A DNA stretch of 64,000 nucleotides from JAFMJV01 sp034436555 (GTDB taxonomy: Bacteria; Chloroflexota; Limnocylindria; Limnocylindrales; CSP1-4). The notes beneath the pieces were generated by a model. That model ran no database searches. It saw only the letters and a program-made list of their open reading frames with translations, and was not told where the DNA came from. A program made the position numbers and the translations under genes. This document shows positions 45,307 to 53,713 of the stretch, piece after piece. The stretch spans positions 1-64,000 of the forward strand of contig DAOTUU010000037.1 of NCBI GenBank assembly GCA_034436555.1. The letters run 5' to 3'. Position 1 is the stretch's first letter. The number at the start of each line of letters is the position of its first letter.

Positions 45307-46170
45307 ATGACCGCGGTCGCGCTCCGCACCTGGTCCCCCCTGGGCGTGGCCGCCATCCAGGGCACGCTCGCGCTGGGCCTCATCGCGATCCTCGCGTGGG
45401 CGCGCGTGCTGCCGCGACCCTCCGCGCACGCGCTGACGCGCCCCGGGCTCCGCCGGCTCGCCGTGCTGTGCCTGTTGGGCGGCGTCGGGTTCATCAGCTG
45501 CATGAACCTGGCGGTGCAGCTGGCGGGACCCACCATCACCGGCTTTGTGGCCACGCTGTACGCCGTGTTCGCGGCGCTCCTCGCGGTGCCCATCCTGGGC
45601 GAGCGCCTCCGGGCCGGCACGATCGCGGCATTCACGCTGGCGCTCGCCGGCACGCTCCTGCTGGCCGGATTCCAGCCGCTGGACGCGGACGTCATGGGCA
45701 TCCTGTTCGGTCTGGGCGCGGCCGTCAGCTTCGGCCTCTACCTCGTGCTGTCGCGCCGATGGACCACCGCGGCGGGCCTCGACGGCACGGCCATCACGAT
45801 GGCCAACCTGGTGGGACGCGGACCGGTGCTGCTGCTGGCACAGCTGGCCATCGATCCCGCGGGCGTGTTCCCGGGGGACGTGCCCCCGGCGTCCGCGGTG
45901 GCGATGGTGGGCCTGGTGCTGCTGCCCAGCCTGCTGAGCCAGCTGCTGCTCATGGCGTCCGTGCGGCGCGTGCCCGCGCGCCGATCCGCCGCGTCGCTGC
46001 TGCTCACGCCGCTCACCGGCGCGGCCGTCTCGATGGCCATCCTGGGCGAGCAGGCGACGCCGCTGGAGATGGTCGGCGGACTCCTCGTGATCCTGGGCAT
46101 CGCGGGGGCCAGCGGCGCACTGGGCGGCATCGCGACTCGCCTGCGGTCAGCGGCGCCCGCCGCGGGCTGA
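45307..46170 (+). CDS. EamA-family (DMT) transporter, 5' end unresolved
   Basis: 287 aa from ATG 45307, with about nine TM segments and two EamA halves (GERLRAGTIAAFTLALAGTL; LGEQATPLEMVGGLLVILG). The expected first TM helix is encoded in the same frame just upstream (GILAAAGAAIGFGLSYP before the ATG), but no ATG, GTG or TTG occurs between the in-frame stop at 45127 and 45307. Only a CTG at 45142 is available, and an out-of-frame ATG at 45230. So either a rare start codon is used or a frameshift has separated the start. Substrate unknown (metabolite export is typical). Confidence 0.8.
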   Translation: MTAVALRTWSPLGVAAIQGTLALGLIAILAWARVLPRPSAHALTRPGLRRLAVLCLLGGVGFISCMNLAVQLAGPTITGFVATLYAVFAALLAVPILGERLRAGTIAAFTLALAGTLLLAGFQPLDADVMGILFGLGAAVSFGLYLVLSRRWTTAAGLDGTAITMANLVGRGPVLLLAQLAIDPAGVFPGDVPPASAVAMVGLVLLPSLLSQLLLMASVRRVPARRSAASLLLTPLTGAAVSMAILGEQATPLEMVGGLLVILGIAGASGALGGIATRLRSAAPAAG

Positions 46171-46177
46171 CCGTCCG

Positions 46178-46981
46178 TCAGGAGGGCGCCGCAAGGTCCC
46201 GGCGCGGGAACACGACCCAGGCATAGCCGATCGCGGCCACGGCGACCCCGGCCAGGATCGCCAGATCCGACATCGATGTCGAGCCCGAAAGCACCGGCTG
46301 GGCCTTGACCAGGCTGAACATCGACCAGTCCCGCAGCCAGCTGGCATCCGGCCACAGCGAACCGATGACGTCCGCGAGGTAGTTCAGCAGCAGGAACACC
46401 AGCGGCACCCCCAGCGCGGGCGGCAGCCGGTCGAACGAGACGGACGCCGCGAAGGCGATCGCGAGGTACGCGCTGAACAGCAGCCAGCCACTCAGCCACA
46501 GGACTGGCATCCGGTCCATGGCCAGCTCGGCGCCCACACCCATCGCCATCGCGCTCAGGGCGTTCGCGCCGAGCTCCACCGCGAGCAGCACCCCCACGAA
46601 CAGCAGGCCGGCCACGAGCAGCGTGAGGTACAGCCGGTGGCGGCTGATGGGCCGTGCCAGGATCACCTCGAGCGTGCCGCGCTGGCGCTCTCCCGCGATC
46701 GCGATGGCCGGGAAGCCGATGGCCATGATGCCCACCAGCAGCAGCGTGAACGGGTGGATGAAGCCGAGCGCGATGGCGCCGTTGAGGCTGAGCAGGTCGC
46801 CGCCGCCGAACCGGCTGAACTGCTCGAGCATCGGGCTGGAACCCATCAGGCGGGCCATGTCCCTGCCGAACGTGGCGTACATCATGGGCAGCACCAGGCC
46901 CCACACCGCGAGGCCGAGGGCGCACATCACCAGACGCACCCGGTTGGCGGCCACGGTGCGCCAGAACAGCGGTCCGTTCAT
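46178..46981 (-). CDS. ABC-2 type transporter permease
   Basis: 267 aa with six or so hydrophobic segments. IAGERQRGTLEVILARPISRHRLYL is the conserved cytoplasmic region of ABC-2 permeases (E..rGT.e.ll..P.sr). The ATG overlaps the stop of the ATPase gene (ATGA), so the pair forms an exporter operon. The cargo is unknown; relatives export antibiotics or lipids. Confidence 0.88.
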   Translation of the reverse strand: MNGPLFWRTVAANRVRLVMCALGLAVWGLVLPMMYATFGRDMARLMGSSPMLEQFSRFGGGDLLSLNGAIALGFIHPFTLLLVGIMAIGFPAIAIAGERQRGTLEVILARPISRHRLYLTLLVAGLLFVGVLLAVELGANALSAMAMGVGAELAMDRMPVLWLSGWLLFSAYLAIAFAASVSFDRLPPALGVPLVFLLLNYLADVIGSLWPDASWLRDWSMFSLVKAQPVLSGSTSMSDLAILAGVAVAAIGYAWVVFPRRDLAAPS

Positions 46982-48021
46982 GCGGCGGGGTCCTCGGACC
47001 CACCCGGGCCGCCCGGCACCCGCGCGTCCGGCGCGATGTCCGCCTCGTAGTACTCCAGGAACGCCTCCTCCAGCCGCGCCGGCTCGATCGTCAGGTCGGT
47101 GATGCGCGCGCCGCCGATGGCCGCCAGGAAGGGCCCCACGTCCCCCTCCAGGTCACAGCGGAGCACATCCTGCCGCACGAACACCGCGGAGACGCCCGCG
47201 ACACCCTCGAGCGCCGGCGGCGGCGCGCCAGGCGCGAGACGCGCCTCCACGTGCCGCCGGCGCCGGGCCAGGAGCTGTTCCACGTCCGAGAGCGCGACGA
47301 GCCTGCCCTGGCGGATGATCGCCACGCGGTCACACACCCGCTCCACCTCGGACAGGACGTGCGACGAGAAGAACACCGTCCGTCCGGCGCGGCGGCGGTC
47401 CTCGAGCAGCTCGTAGAAGGCGCGCTGCATGAGCGGATCCAGTCCCTCGGTCGGCTCGTCGAGGATGAGCAGCTCCGGGTCGTGCTGCATCGCCTGGATG
47501 ATGCCGACCTTCTGGCGCATCCCCCGCGAGTAGTCCCGGACGAGGCGCCGAAGGTCGGTCCGAGACAGCTCCAGGCGCTCGATGAGGTGGTCCCGCAGCG
47601 GCGTCGGGCGGCCGTGGAGGGCGGCGAGGTAGTCCAGGGTCGCCTCGCCGGTCATGGAGTCGTGGAACGCGATGCCGCCGGGGAGATAGCCCACGTCCGC
47701 CCGGATCGCGACGTCGTCCGACGCGACGTCCCGACCCAGCACGGTCGCGCTGCCCGCCGTGGCGTGGAGGAAGCCCAGGAGGATCCGGATGGTGGTGGAC
47801 TTGCCGGCGCCGTTGGGGCCCAGGAACCCGAAGATCTCGCCGCGTCGGACGGCGATCGTGAGGTCCTGGAGCGCCACGACCGGCGATCCCCGGCGCACCC
47901 GTCTCGTGCCATAGGCCTTGCCCAGCCCGTTGGTGACGATGGCGCCGTCGGCTTCGTGCGCCACCGTGGAGGTCGACCGCTGGGTCACCGCGATGGCGCC
48001 GGGCGTGCCGGGTGGGGGCAT
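46978..48021 (-). CDS. ABC transporter ATP-binding protein
   Basis: 347 aa. Walker A GPNGAGKST, Q-loop region VGYLPGG, signature YSRGMRQKVGI (a variant of LSGGQ), Walker B LLILDEPTEGLDP, and H-loop FFSSHVLSEVERV. The C-terminal ~90 residues are the DUF4162-type extension of drug/antibiotic exporters (DrrA/CcmA-like). The first ~25 residues are hydrophilic and may not be translated; an internal GTG near TVAHEADGAIV is an alternative start. Coupled to the permease by ATGA overlap. Confidence 0.9.
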   Translation of the reverse strand: MPPPGTPGAIAVTQRSTSTVAHEADGAIVTNGLGKAYGTRRVRRGSPVVALQDLTIAVRRGEIFGFLGPNGAGKSTTIRILLGFLHATAGSATVLGRDVASDDVAIRADVGYLPGGIAFHDSMTGEATLDYLAALHGRPTPLRDHLIERLELSRTDLRRLVRDYSRGMRQKVGIIQAMQHDPELLILDEPTEGLDPLMQRAFYELLEDRRRAGRTVFFSSHVLSEVERVCDRVAIIRQGRLVALSDVEQLLARRRRHVEARLAPGAPPPALEGVAGVSAVFVRQDVLRCDLEGDVGPFLAAIGGARITDLTIEPARLEEAFLEYYEADIAPDARVPGGPGGSEDPAA

Positions 48022-48055
48022 GGGACGCGCCGACAGCGCGGGCCGCGGCCAGCGC

Positions 48056-48778
48056 CTACAGGTCGTGATCCCGTCGCGACACCAGGCGCCAACCCAGGGG
48101 CAGCAGCCCGGCCGCGACCACCAGCTTGAGCAGGTCTCCCGGCAGGAACGGGTAGAGCCCGTACCGGAGGGCGAGATCCGGGGAGAGGTCCGCGGCGATC
48201 GCGAGCCAGGTCACGCCGAACGCGTAGATGACGATGGAGCCGATGGCCATGGCCGCCACCGAGCCAGCCAGGCGCCGGTCCCAGCCCAGCTCCGCCAGCC
48301 GACCCACGAGCGCGCCCGCGACGAGGAAGCCCAGGAGGTAGCCGCCCGTGGTGCCCATCACGATCCGGCCGTCGTGGACCGTGGCGAACGTGTCCATGCC
48401 AGATGCGTGCACGCCCTGGGCATCGGTCGCGAACAGCGGCAGGCCCACGATGCCCAGCAGCAGGTACAGCCCGATCGAGGCGAGGCCGCGCCGCGCGCCC
48501 AGGAGCGCACCGGTGAACAGCACCCCGAAGGTCTGGAGCGAGAACGGCACGTACTCGTTGGCAGGCAGATACAGGTTGCCGATCGCGAACGACGGCACGC
48601 TGAACGAGACGTACGCGCCGATCGTCAGCAGGACCGTGCCCGCCACGATCAGCAGCAGGTTGCGCTGCCAGATGGCGAAGCGCTCGCCGAGCCGGATCGG
48701 GATGAGGAAGTCGCCGAGGGTGAGCCCGAGCTCGAACGGCGGGACGCGGCGCAGCTGGATGGCAGTCACGGACGCCAT
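48056..48778 (-). CDS. bioY: Biotin transporter substrate-binding protein BioY
   Basis: 240 aa, five to six TM helices. BioY signatures: VSFSVPSFAIGNLYLPANEYVPFSLQTFGVLFTGALLGARRG and GTTGGYLLGFLVAGALVGRLAELGWDR (fragments of each seen in order), with LYPFLPGDLLKLVVAAGL at the end. BioY is the S component of an ECF transporter and can work alone or with a shared EcfAAT module; no ECF ATPase is adjacent, though an unrelated ABC exporter is. It lies 35 bp upstream of that exporter on the same strand. No biotin-regulator site was recognised. Confidence 0.9.
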   Translation of the reverse strand: MASVTAIQLRRVPPFELGLTLGDFLIPIRLGERFAIWQRNLLLIVAGTVLLTIGAYVSFSVPSFAIGNLYLPANEYVPFSLQTFGVLFTGALLGARRGLASIGLYLLLGIVGLPLFATDAQGVHASGMDTFATVHDGRIVMGTTGGYLLGFLVAGALVGRLAELGWDRRLAGSVAAMAIGSIVIYAFGVTWLAIAADLSPDLALRYGLYPFLPGDLLKLVVAAGLLPLGWRLVSRRDHDL

Positions 48779-48851
48779 CGTAGCAGTCGGCGGGCGGCGG
48801 GGGCGGGGCCGACACGAGGCGGTCGACGGGAGTCTGGGCGCCGGGGTCGGG

Positions 48852-49238
48852 TCAGTGGGTCGATGGATCCGTGGTCGACGGCTCCGTGATGGCGACCGTC
48901 AGTCGACCGATGCCTGCCTCCACCAGCTCCACCTCCAGGCGGTGGTCACCCGGATCGAGGCGGAGGCCCGCGACGTGGAACGTGACCTGGTCCCCCTTCC
49001 GGAAGGAGACGGGCGTGGCGGGCGACACGTCCGCGGCGCGGTGGATCGTGGGGTCGCCGGCACGGGTCGCGGTGATCTGTCCGGGGGCCACGTCCTCGCC
49101 GTCGATGCGCAGGTGGCCGATGCCCACGAGCTGCCCGTCGCCGATCGGGTTGCGGGCATCCACGCTGAACCCGGTCGGGGTGTTCCGGAGCGACCCGGCC
49201 ACGATGAACTGCCGGGCGAGGAAGGTTGGGACGCGCAT
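48852..49238 (-). CDS. Hypothetical beta-rich protein (128 aa)
   Basis: 128 aa from ATG 49238, with a TACCCT box six bases upstream (leaderless-like). Sequence such as RVPTFLARQFIVAGSLRNT, GFSVDARNPIGDGQLVGIG, VTFHVAGLRLDPGDHRLEVEL suggests a compact beta-sandwich; no signal peptide, no TM segment, no catalytic motif. The regular beta pattern and conserved-looking glycines imply a real, probably widespread but uncharacterised family. A Thr/Ser-rich tail closes the protein. Upstream of bioY on the same strand (73 bp gap). Confidence 0.65.
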   Translation of the reverse strand: MRVPTFLARQFIVAGSLRNTPTGFSVDARNPIGDGQLVGIGHLRIDGEDVAPGQITATRAGDPTIHRAADVSPATPVSFRKGDQVTFHVAGLRLDPGDHRLEVELVEAGIGRLTVAITEPSTTDPSTH

Positions 49239-49635
49239 CGACGAAGGGTAGCCCGGGCGGACGGGGGACGCGGCGTGCGGGGCGGGAGCTGCAATGCCCG
49301 GACGGGCACCGGTGTGTGCGCGGCGGACCGACCTGGGGCGGGCAGTGGAAAACGGTCGGACCTGGGGGCTGATGTGGTCCGACCGCTTCACGCATCCTGC
49401 GGCCGGACCCCCGCCCGTCGCATCCGCCAACTGTCGCATGGCGCCTACGTCATTCGACGTACGGAAGGTCACGCGCGGGTGCTCGAGCGGTTGCGTGCCG
49501 ACGGACCGCCCGTGCGGATCGCTCCCACGGGCGGTCGCGACGCGCGGCCCGGCGCGGCCGCCCTTGTAGCTGGGCGGTCCGCGACCCGGGCGGTTGTGGG
49601 CTACACTTCGGCGGCGCTCGCGCGCCGACGCGCAT
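49239..49635. other. Intergenic region before tRNA-His
   Basis: 397 bp with no credible gene. It holds the promoter-like box of the minus-strand hypothetical gene at its left edge (49245-49250). Sequence near 49590-49610 (TTGTGG and TACACT) could be the tRNA-His promoter. Confidence 0.4.
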
Positions 49636-49709
49636 GGTGGCCTTAGCTCAATCGGCAGAGCATCGGATTGTGGCTCCGAAGGTTACGGGTTCAAGCCCCG
49701 TAGGCCACC
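49636..49709 (+). tRNA. tRNA-His (anticodon GTG), probable prophage attachment site
   Basis: Cloverleaf with the His-specific extra base pair G-1:C73 (49636, 49709), acceptor GTGGCCT/AGGCCAC, D arm GCTC-N7-GAGC, anticodon stem TCGGA/TCCGA with loop TTGTGGC, T arm ACGGG-TTCAAGC-CCCGT, encoded CCA (49710-49712). Phage genes begin within 400 bp of its 3' end, so the 3' half is the likely att core. Confidence 0.96.
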
Positions 49710-49712
49710 CCA

Positions 49713-50108
49713 CCACTCAGGCTCAGGACGGCGGGTCCGCGCGTGGTCCGGCGTCTCGCGATGCGCAGGGAAGCGCAGGGATGCGCAGACCTTGGCTCTC
49801 GGGAATGGCTCCCGGGCCCTGTGAGCCGGCGTGTGGCTCCTGCTGGTGGCTCCCGGTCGGATCGCCCCAACGGCCACGCGATCGCGTCAGCGACCAGTGA
49901 CTCCGGGATGACGTGTTCCTCGGCTTCGGCAGTCCCCGGTCACCAGGGTCGGTTGACAACGGCGCACAAGGGCATCCATCCGCACCACGACCCGTAGACG
50001 GCACCCCGCGCTCGCGGCTATACCCTCGAGAGTGCAGCCGCTGACGTCCCCCATCATCACGCGCCGGGCCGGGCAATCGCCCCTCGCCCGCCCGGCCCTG
50101 TCTGCCCG
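49713..50108. other. Noncoding left end of the prophage
   Basis: About 396 bp between tRNA-His and the first small membrane gene. It contains GCGCAGGGA short direct repeats (about 49760-49786). I see no gene; an att-adjacent control region is plausible. Confidence 0.45.
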
Positions 50109-50258
50109 ATGACGCCCGACGGGCTGCTGCTGCTCGCCGCCTACGGGACCGCCTGTTACGTCCTCGGCCTCATCTCCGGCGCCCGACTCATCCCCTGGCT
50201 CGTCGACCGCGGCTGGTTCACGGTCCGCCCCCATCACGACGGTCGAGATGAGCGATGA
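50109..50258 (+). CDS. Small phage membrane protein (49 aa)
   Basis: ATG 50109 to TGA 50258. The N-terminal half LLLLAAYGTACYVLGLISG is a single TM segment, and the C-terminus is charged (RPHHDGRDER). Its end overlaps the next small membrane gene by 11 bp, and both precede the endolysin, so a holin/antiholin or spanin-like role is plausible. Supported by position and TM content only. Confidence 0.5.
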   Translation: MTPDGLLLLAAYGTACYVLGLISGARLIPWLVDRGWFTVRPHHDGRDER

Positions 50259-50448
50259 ACGCCGACCGTCGTCCGATTACCGATGGGCGCGCCAGGTGGC
50301 GGCGCTGCTGCTCATCGGGGTGGTCGTCGTGATCCTGCTGCTGGATGTCCTGGTCGACGACTACGACGTCTCCACCGCGGTGCTGGTCCCCCTTCTGCTC
50401 ACGGTGGCGGGCCTGCTCTCGGTCGACCTGCCGAGGCTGAAGCCATGA
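50248..50448 (+). CDS. Two-TM holin-like protein (66 aa)
   Basis: Charged N-terminus (SDERRPSSDYRWARQ), then two hydrophobic segments (VAALLLIGVVVVILLLDVL and VLVPLLLTVAGLLSV) and a short basic end: the usual class II holin layout. It overlaps the amidase start by ATGA, placing it in a lysis cassette. Sequence-based family assignment is not possible. Confidence 0.62.
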   Translation: MSDERRPSSDYRWARQVAALLLIGVVVVILLLDVLVDDYDVSTAVLVPLLLTVAGLLSVDLPRLKP

Positions 50449-51338
50449 GCCGATACGCCACCCAGCCCATCCCCTACCCCGCGGCGAAGGACTACGGCCC
50501 ACGTGATCGCTGGCCGACCCTGGCCGTCGTCTGGCACATGGCGGAGGGCCGGAACGTCGCCCAGTACCTCGCGCGTGATCCGCTCCGCGGCGTGGCCGTC
50601 CACTACACGGTCGAGCAGGCGAGCGACCGCTGGAAGGACGGCGAGGTGGTCCGCTGCCTGCCGGAGGACCGCATCAGCGGCTCCATCAACCCGCGGACCA
50701 TCCGCCACTCTGACGACCCCGGCGGCTACTACGGCGCATCCCACGCCAAGGCCGCTCTGGGCACGTACTGGCCGGACACCAGCCCGAACTGCCTGGTGAT
50801 CAGCGTCGAGGTGGCCGGACGTGCGGCCGAGGGCCCGACCGAGGCGCAGGTGCGCTCGATGGTCGCGCTGTGGGACGAGCTGAAGGAGCGATACCCGAAG
50901 GTCGTGCCGCTTGGCCATCGGGACTTCCAGGACGTCAAGGCGTGCCCTGGTCGGACGCCGGCGATGAAGGCGGCGTTCGCGGCCATGGGCGGCCACGGGA
51001 CGAGCCACACGGAGGTGCGGGAGATGTCGAGCCGGGACTACCAGAGCGGGCGGATCTGCACCGTGCGCGACGACGCGAAGCTCCACGACTTCCCGGGTGG
51101 GCCGGTCATCGGCCAGGTGAACCCGCCGCTCGTGCGCGACTACCTGGGCAAGGACACGGGCGGCGACTGGGCGCTCATCAGCTCCGAGCTCGACGGACGC
51201 TCGCGGACGGCGTGGGTGCGCATGAAGGCGGTCTCCGACATCCGGCCGGCACCCGTCCCCTCCCCTGACTGCACCGGCGCGATCGCCGCGGAGCGCGAAC
51301 GCATCGCGACCGCGGTGCTCGCGGTTATCCGGAACTGA
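50445..51338 (+). CDS. Phage endolysin: N-acetylmuramoyl-L-alanine amidase (Amidase_2)
   Basis: 297 aa from ATG 50445 (overlaps the preceding stop). Residues ~20-190 are an Amidase_2/PGRP-like zinc amidase: VVWHMAEG (first His), VAVHYTVEQ, CLPEDRISGSIN, VISVEVAG, and the distal GHRDFQDVKACPG with the His and Cys ligands. Residues ~210-275 look like an SH3-type wall-binding domain (ICTVRDDAKLHDFPGG, VIGQVNPPLVRDYLG). Cuts the MurNAc-L-Ala bond of peptidoglycan at lysis. No signal peptide, consistent with holin-dependent release. Confidence 0.9.
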   Translation: MSRYATQPIPYPAAKDYGPRDRWPTLAVVWHMAEGRNVAQYLARDPLRGVAVHYTVEQASDRWKDGEVVRCLPEDRISGSINPRTIRHSDDPGGYYGASHAKAALGTYWPDTSPNCLVISVEVAGRAAEGPTEAQVRSMVALWDELKERYPKVVPLGHRDFQDVKACPGRTPAMKAAFAAMGGHGTSHTEVREMSSRDYQSGRICTVRDDAKLHDFPGGPVIGQVNPPLVRDYLGKDTGGDWALISSELDGRSRTAWVRMKAVSDIRPAPVPSPDCTGAIAAERERIATAVLAVIRN

Positions 51339-51348
51339 GGACCGACTG

Positions 51349-51579
51349 ATGGATCGCTTCCTGCGCTACACCACGCAGAAGGAGCCCGCCCTCACCGCCA
51401 GCTTCCTCGCCGCCGTGCTGCTGGCGATCGTCGCCCGCTACCTCCAGCTGACCGACGACGACCTCGCCATCCTCGGGCCTGTCGCGCTGATCATCGCGGG
51501 CGTCGTCATTCGCGCCGGCGTGTTCAGCCCCGCGACGGTCAGCGGGCTGCTCGACGACGAGGACAAGCCGGGCTCGTGA
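51349..51579 (+). CDS. Small phage membrane protein (76 aa), holin-like
   Basis: Starts MDRFLRYTTQKEPAL, followed by one long or two short hydrophobic segments (TASFLAAVLLAIVARYL and LAILGPVALIIAGVVIRAGV) and an acidic tail. It follows the endolysin by ten bases and overlaps the HNH gene start by four (GTGA). Probably part of the lysis cassette; could be the true holin. No named family recognised. Confidence 0.6.
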   Translation: MDRFLRYTTQKEPALTASFLAAVLLAIVARYLQLTDDDLAILGPVALIIAGVVIRAGVFSPATVSGLLDDEDKPGS

Positions 51580-51932
51580 CCGCGCATCCCTGCCCTGGCT
51601 GCCTGCGGGTGACGTCGCGGCCCGGGCGCTGCGTCGCGTGCGGTGGCGGGACGACGACGCAGCGAGGGTACGGCTCGGACTGGCGTCGGCGTCGGGCACA
51701 GCAGCTGCTGCGGCATCCAGCGTGCCAGTGGAAGCGGGCATCGGACGCCGGAGCCTGCGGACATCCAGCGACGGACGTCGACCACGTGGTTCCGAAGGTC
51801 CACGGCGGGAGCGACGAGACGGGCAACCTACAGTCGCTCTGCGCTCGCCACCATCGGGAGAAGACCGCGACGCAGGACCGCCGATGGGGGAGGATCGCCT
51901 CGCCGGGCGAAGCGACCGCAAGCCGACCGTCC
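51576..51932 (+). CDS. HNH endonuclease, 3' end unresolved
   Basis: GTG 51576 overlaps the previous stop. Two CxxC pairs at the N-terminus (CPGCL, CVACGG) bind zinc; then YGSDWRRRRAQQLLRHPACQ, TDVDHVVPKVHGG and NLQSLCARHHREKT give a complete HNH core. Phage HNH proteins beside terminases help DNA packaging. No stop codon follows where the family normally ends (~110-130 aa); the frame stays open to 53246 through DNA that encodes a convincing gene on the other strand. I end it where that gene begins. The real C-terminus is unknown. Confidence 0.65.
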
Positions 51933-52781
51933 TCAGCGCACCGCCACGAAGGTGACGAAGGACAGCGGCGCGCCCCCAGCGAGACCCGTGATCTCCCAGC
52001 AGCCTCCAGTCGGGAAGTCCACGCCGCTCGCCTGGAAGCCGCTCGCCCCGTAGCCGTCGGGGACGGAGGCACGCAGCGGAGCCGCGTCGCCATCGAGCCG
52101 GCGCCCGGTGATCGACAGGTCTCCCGGCGTGACTCGCCACCATCCGAGCTTCCAGCCGATCGTGCCGTCCGCTGCGACCATCCGTGGGTCCGCGACGATC
52201 ACGCCATCCCGGCCGATGCCGCCCACCCACAGATCCTCGTTCCCGAACGCAGCGGCCGACCCGAACAGGCGCTCGGCGAAGCTCGCCGGCACCGGCATCG
52301 GCCGGGTGACGGGACACTCGTCGAGGCCCTCGATCGCATCACGGTCGACCACCGTGAGTCGGATGGGCTCGGGGTAGCCGGGTGGGAGCGAGGGAGAGGA
52401 CCAGCCGGTCCGCCCTGGGAAGAGCTCGAGGGACCACGCCCCGGCCGGCAGGGCGATCGTGGCCTCGAACCGGTCGATCTCCACTCGTCGCAGCTCAACC
52501 GGGACGTCGGCCGAGTCTTCAGCCCGGGCGACCAGGAGGTTGTCCATGGTCGGCATCGCGGTCCCGAAGGAGCGGGCCCACTCATCGTCCCGACCGGGCA
52601 CCGTGTAGTCGGTGTCTGCCCAGGTGCGGACGACGACGGTGATCGGCTCACCGGCCCACGGATCGCGTGGCGAGACCTCGACGGTGAGATACGGGGTCCA
52701 GGCGCTAGCGCCAGTGGACACCATCAGCAGACCGATCGCGGTCAGCGCGACGACGACCATCCTCGTGATCCGTCCGGTCAT
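51933..52781 (-). CDS. Secreted beta-rich hypothetical protein, possible prophage cargo
   Basis: 282 aa. GGAGGT lies nine bases before ATG 52781, and a signal peptide (VVVALTAIGLLMVSTGASA) is clear. The mature part starts WTPYLTVEVSPRDPWAG and contains immunoglobulin-like or CARDB-like strands (EPITVVVRTWADTDY, VTPGDLSITGRRLDGD), ending GGAPLSFVTFVAVR. It is a host-type exported protein on the opposite strand to the lysis genes, so probably a moron or lysogenic-conversion gene. Not recognised as a family. Confidence 0.75.
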   Translation of the reverse strand: MTGRITRMVVVALTAIGLLMVSTGASAWTPYLTVEVSPRDPWAGEPITVVVRTWADTDYTVPGRDDEWARSFGTAMPTMDNLLVARAEDSADVPVELRRVEIDRFEATIALPAGAWSLELFPGRTGWSSPSLPPGYPEPIRLTVVDRDAIEGLDECPVTRPMPVPASFAERLFGSAAAFGNEDLWVGGIGRDGVIVADPRMVAADGTIGWKLGWWRVTPGDLSITGRRLDGDAAPLRASVPDGYGASGFQASGVDFPTGGCWEITGLAGGAPLSFVTFVAVR

Positions 52782-52952
52782 CGATCAGGCACCTCCGGAG
52801 CTCCATCGCCCTCGTGGACCGTCAACGATACAGGACGGCGTTCCTCTGACCGGAGGTGGGGTACCTCGATGGCCGGGCCTGGACCCCGCCATGACGCCGC
52901 GGGTAGCGTGTACGCGCGGCCGGGTTTCGCCATTTTTCCCGGTCCGGACGCC

Positions 52953-53203
52953 CTACTTGGGCCAGCGCCCCTCCCGGAGCTCCCGCAGGCAGTAGGCCAT
53001 CTCCCGGACGCACTCGACCTCGGTCTTGCCGATCGCGGTCCACTCGCGGGATCGCTTGCCGACCTTGGGCTTCTCCCTGGGGTCGAAGGCGTACTGCTCC
53101 CACCAGTCGAGCTCGTCGTGGAAGTAGGACGTCCGACCTGCCAGCCCATGGTGTTGGCGGCATGGACCTCGTCCCAGGCGGCGACGAGCTCGGGGTCGGT
53201 CAT
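52953..53203 (-). pseudogene. Frameshifted small conserved-looking ORF
   Basis: From ATG 53203 the frame reads MTDPELVAAWDEVHAANTMG, then WQVG; the sensible continuation TSYFHDELDWWEQYAFDPRE, then GKTEVECVREMAYCLREL to a stop at 52953 lies in another frame, with the change near 53130. Joined, they make an acidic/aromatic protein of about 82 aa. A single-base indel, sequencing error or (less likely) programmed shift explains it. Function unknown. Confidence 0.5.
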
Positions 53204-53221
53204 GGATCGGAGGGCCGCCCG

Positions 53222-53563
53222 TCATCCATCGATCGGCGTCCCCTGATGGAACCGCAATTTCCATCGGCCGTCGTGTCGGACCCAGATCGAGGAGCGGTTG
53301 GCCCCCGCGGCGCGATAGGTGACGAGAGCGACATCGTCCGCCAGGAGGGCGACCTCGAACGCCTCGATCAGGACCGCATCGCCGGGCGGCCCCTCGAGCA
53401 GCTGGCGGATCGTCTCCCGCGTCCAGACCCTGCCGCTGCGGCCGAACTCGACGAAGTCGTCGGCGATGAGGCCCATGAGTCCCTCGGCAAGACCGTCCGG
53501 TCGACGGTCGGCGAGGGCCGCCTCGTATCGCAGAAGCTCGTCCCGCAGTCGCGTGGTGCTCAC
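53222..53563 (-). CDS. NTF2-like (DUF4440/SnoaL-type) protein
   Basis: 113 aa from GTG 53563, with TATGAT six bases upstream (leaderless-like). LRDELLRYEAALADRRPDGL, ADDFVEFGRSGRVWTRETI and SSIWVRHDGRWKLRFHQGTP are the ordered elements of DUF4440: an N-terminal helix, a G..w.r.e.i..l segment and a final strand with W.l.fhQgTp. The fold makes a cone-shaped pocket; ligand unknown. Unusual in a phage, so probably cargo. Confidence 0.8.
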   Translation of the reverse strand: MSTTRLRDELLRYEAALADRRPDGLAEGLMGLIADDFVEFGRSGRVWTRETIRQLLEGPPGDAVLIEAFEVALLADDVALVTYRAAGANRSSIWVRHDGRWKLRFHQGTPIDG

Positions 53564-53713
53564 GCCTCGATCATAGGGCGCCGCGGCCGGGCGCCCACTG
53601 GCGCCACAGGGCGCCCACGTGCCGCGGTGTCCCGCGGGTCGCGCACGGATACCACCGGACAGACGAAGGCCCCGGACTCGCGCCCGGGGCCCGTCGTGGG
53701 GCGATCGGGTGGG

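Noticed and set aside
46000..48800. BioY plus adjacent ABC genes as a complete ECF biotin transporter
   Set aside because: The adjacent ATPase carries a DrrA-type tail and pairs with an ABC-2 permease by ATGA overlap; it is an exporter, not EcfA/EcfT.
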